This document shows positions 6,163-8,071 of a stretch of DNA of 8,071 nucleotides, piece after piece. This stretch comes from an uncultured Flammeovirgaceae bacterium. Its GTDB lineage: Bacteria; Bacteroidota; Bacteroidia; Cytophagales; Cyclobacteriaceae. Made by a program: the position numbers and the translations under genes. The notes beneath the pieces are model-generated. The model was not told where the DNA came from. It did not search any database and worked only from the letters and a program-made list of their open reading frames with translations. The first letter of the stretch is position 1. Every line of letters begins with the position of its first letter. The DNA is taken from NCBI GenBank assembly GCA_937138955.1, contig CAKZPJ010000813.1, forward strand, positions 1 through 8,071, read 5' to 3'.

Positions 6163-7878
6163 CTACAAATTCTGCCGATTCATCTCTTTTGTCGCGTGGT
6201 CGACGGCTCGGGCAGTCAACGCCATGAAGGTGAGGGAAGGGTTTTGATTACCTACGGAAGTCATACACGCGCCATCGGTAACGAATACGTTCTTACAAGC
6301 GTGTAACTGATTCCATTTATTAAGCAACGAGGTTTTTGGGTCATGGCCCATGCGAACGCCGCCCATTTCGTGAATATCTAGGCCGGGGGATTGACCGCTA
6401 TCCATCGTACGAATATCAGTACAACCCGATTTTTCCAGTATTTCACTTCCCTGCTCCAGAAAATCTTTTAGAACTAGCTCATCGTTGTCTGTATAATCAA
6501 CCGATACCACCAGTTGCGGAACGCCCCAAGCATCTTTTTCAGTATCGCTAAGGCGGACATGGTTTTCGTACTGGGGAACGGTTTCTCCCTGCATCATCAT
6601 ATACACTTGCCAAGGGCCTGGTTCGCTTAAACGTTCCTTCCAATCGGTACCGAAGCCTTCGTTAATCATACCCCGCTGCCAACTCTGGCGAGAGGCACTA
6701 AAGGCGACCATATAACCTCGCAAAAAATCTGTGTCCTGCTGAAACACATTACGGAACGAAGGCATAAACGCCGTAGTGGGTCGTCGCCCGTAGTAGTACT
6801 GATCTTCAAAGCCATCGAAGGAGGCTAACATACTGCCTCGGTAGTTGTGAAATGCTACGTAGCGACCCATCAAATCGTTGTCATTACCTAACCCATTGGG
6901 AAAACGCGATGAAGTAGAGTTTAGTAAAAGTAAATTGGTGTTCAGTGCCGCCGCATTGACAAAGATAATCCGGGCGAAGTACTCGGTACTCTCTTTAGTT
7001 TCCGTATCAATCACGCGCACTCCGGTGGCTTTGCCCAGTTGTTCATCATAGATGATAGAATGTACTACAGAATGAGGTCGTAAAGTCATATTACCCGTTC
7101 TAGCCGCCCAGGGTAGGGTAGAGGAGTTAGAGCTAAAGTACCCTCCATAGGGGCAACCCCTATAGCAGTAATGACGAGCTTGACACTGCCCGCGCCCCTG
7201 CTGCAAATGAATATCTTGCGGTTCAGTCAGATGAGCGCAGCGACCGATAATTACCTGACGGTCATCGTAGCTTTCCTTCACCCTCTGCTGAATATGTTTT
7301 TCCAAGCAGTTCAGTTCAAACGAGGGTAACACCTCACTATCCGGCAGGTTCTTAATACCATCGCGATTACCACTAATGCCGACGAATTTCTCTACGTAGG
7401 AATACCAAGAAGCTAAATCTTTATGACGGATCGGCCAATCTACCGCAAAGCCATCCCGAGCGGGAGCTTCAAACTCGTAGTCGCTCCAGCGCTGGGTTTG
7501 CCTAGCCCAGATAAGGGATTTGCCCCCAGTTTGGTAGCCCCGAATCCAGTCAAAAGGTTTTTCCTGCACGTAGGGGTGCTCATTATCCTCTACAAAAAAA
7601 TGTTTGGTATACTGATCGTAAGCGTAGCAACGGTTCACGATGGGATTCGCCTCTTCCGCTGATTCGGGCATTCGTCCTTTGTAAGGCATTTCCCAAGGAC
7701 GTTTGTTCGCCGTAGGATAATCTTGGAGATGTTTTACCTCCCGGCCTCGTTCCAGCACTAGAGTTTTTAGCCCTTTGTCGCAGAGTTCTTTAGCCGCCCA
7801 GCCTCCGCTAATGCCGGAGCCAATAACAATTGCATCGTAAGTGTTTTGATCTTGGGCAGAAATATTCAGATTAGCCAT
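6163..7878 (-). CDS. GMC-family FAD-dependent oxidoreductase
   Basis: A 571-residue flavoprotein of the glucose-methanol-choline family, which oxidises alcohol groups of sugars, sterols or similar substrates using FAD. The ADP-binding Rossmann motif is G20-S-G22-I-S-G25-G near the N-terminus, with E43 in LVLERG positioned for the FAD ribose. GGKSLIW at 118-124 corresponds to the family's first signature. A cysteine cluster, C232, C238 and C242 (QCQARHYCYRGCPYGGYFSS), is typical of a bacterial subgroup. C-terminal active-site elements are H503 in HEMGGVRMG and the GNQNPSLT segment, where N546 occupies the usual second His/Asn position. No signal peptide or Tat motif is present, so the protein is cytoplasmic unless carried out with an exported partner. 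Bacteroidota relatives often sit beside a gluconate dehydrogenase subunit-3-like gene; none is visible here, and the next gene encodes a Rieske lipoprotein instead. Substrate cannot be assigned. Confidence 0.93.
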   Translation of the reverse strand: MANLNISAQDQNTYDAIVIGSGISGGWAAKELCDKGLKTLVLERGREVKHLQDYPTANKRPWEMPYKGRMPESAEEANPIVNRCYAYDQYTKHFFVEDNEHPYVQEKPFDWIRGYQTGGKSLIWARQTQRWSDYEFEAPARDGFAVDWPIRHKDLASWYSYVEKFVGISGNRDGIKNLPDSEVLPSFELNCLEKHIQQRVKESYDDRQVIIGRCAHLTEPQDIHLQQGRGQCQARHYCYRGCPYGGYFSSNSSTLPWAARTGNMTLRPHSVVHSIIYDEQLGKATGVRVIDTETKESTEYFARIIFVNAAALNTNLLLLNSTSSRFPNGLGNDNDLMGRYVAFHNYRGSMLASFDGFEDQYYYGRRPTTAFMPSFRNVFQQDTDFLRGYMVAFSASRQSWQRGMINEGFGTDWKERLSEPGPWQVYMMMQGETVPQYENHVRLSDTEKDAWGVPQLVVSVDYTDNDELVLKDFLEQGSEILEKSGCTDIRTMDSGQSPGLDIHEMGGVRMGHDPKTSLLNKWNQLHACKNVFVTDGACMTSVGNQNPSLTFMALTARAVDHATKEMNRQNL

Positions 7879-8006
7879 AAAAGCATTGGTAGTGTGTAGT
7901 AGGTAAGACTATTCAATAGAAGGCTATAAAAATAGTACTTAAATGATACTACTCCCAATAATGGCTATCGATTAGAACATAAGAAGGAATACATCAGTAA
8001 ACAGCT

Positions 8007-8071
8007 ATGAATGTTACTCGACAATTGCAGGCTGATCCAGCCATCGTATCGGTTAATGTTCTACTTGAATA
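8007..8071 (+). CDS. Possible start of a divergent gene (partial, runs off the window)
   Basis: An ATG at 8007 opens a frame without stops to the window edge, giving MNVTRQLQADPAIVSVNVLL and beyond. An in-frame TAA at 7998-8000 makes this the first usable ATG. A purine stretch AAGAAGGA (7981-7988) lies upstream but is too distant for a normal ribosome binding site. Only 21 codons are visible, too few to identify a product or to exclude chance. Its position, divergent from the GMC gene across a 128-bp gap, is where a new gene would be expected. Confidence 0.4.
   Translation, partial: MNVTRQLQADPAIVSVNVLLE

Noticed and set aside
6336..6551. Plus-strand open frame within the GMC gene
   Set aside because: Antisense shadow of a conserved region containing the HEMGGVRMG active-site motif; the frame at 7423-7662 was rejected for the same reason.

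Overview
The window looks like ordinary chromosome from a member of the Bacteroidota, most likely a Cytophagales-type bacterium. This is judged from protein style, sparse Shine-Dalgarno sequences, short intergenic gaps and a GMC oxidoreductase of the kind common in that phylum. No 16S or other definitive marker is present, so the taxonomic call is inference. The longest gene-free stretch is about 140 bp, and no integrase, transposase, CRISPR array, tRNA or rRNA was seen.

Layout from left to right: a YraN/UPF0102 nuclease-fold protein (minus strand) is divergent from pgi, glucose-6-phosphate isomerase (plus strand). A small unrecognised gene overlaps the pgi stop codon by 4 bp and is probably translationally coupled to it. 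This pair converges, with a 2-bp gap, on mscL (minus strand). All later complete genes are also on the minus strand: a secreted ThuA-like protein, a LOG-family phosphoribohydrolase, a secreted pentapeptide-type beta-helix protein with six FKY-marked 22-residue coils, a Rieske [2Fe-2S] lipoprotein, and a GMC-family flavoprotein oxidoreductase. At the right edge a divergent plus-strand gene may begin.

Functionally the left half is housekeeping: central carbon metabolism, osmotic safety valve and nucleotide hydrolysis. The right half has an envelope theme. Three consecutive genes encode a beta-helix protein with a signal peptide, a probably Tat-exported Rieske lipoprotein, and a GMC dehydrogenase lying 65 bp upstream of the Rieske gene on the same strand. 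The GMC-Rieske pair could form a substrate-oxidation and electron-transfer module, but this is inferred from adjacency and families only.

Non-coding structure: one convincing rho-independent terminator follows the beta-helix gene. An imperfect 41-bp-arm inverted repeat fills the gap between the LOG and ThuA genes. Three tandem imperfect dyads at 19-20 bp spacing lie upstream of the beta-helix gene. I found no complete new defence, mobile or biosynthetic system. The most interesting items are the Rieske-GMC pair, the dyad array, the FKY repeat protein and the intergenic inverted repeat.
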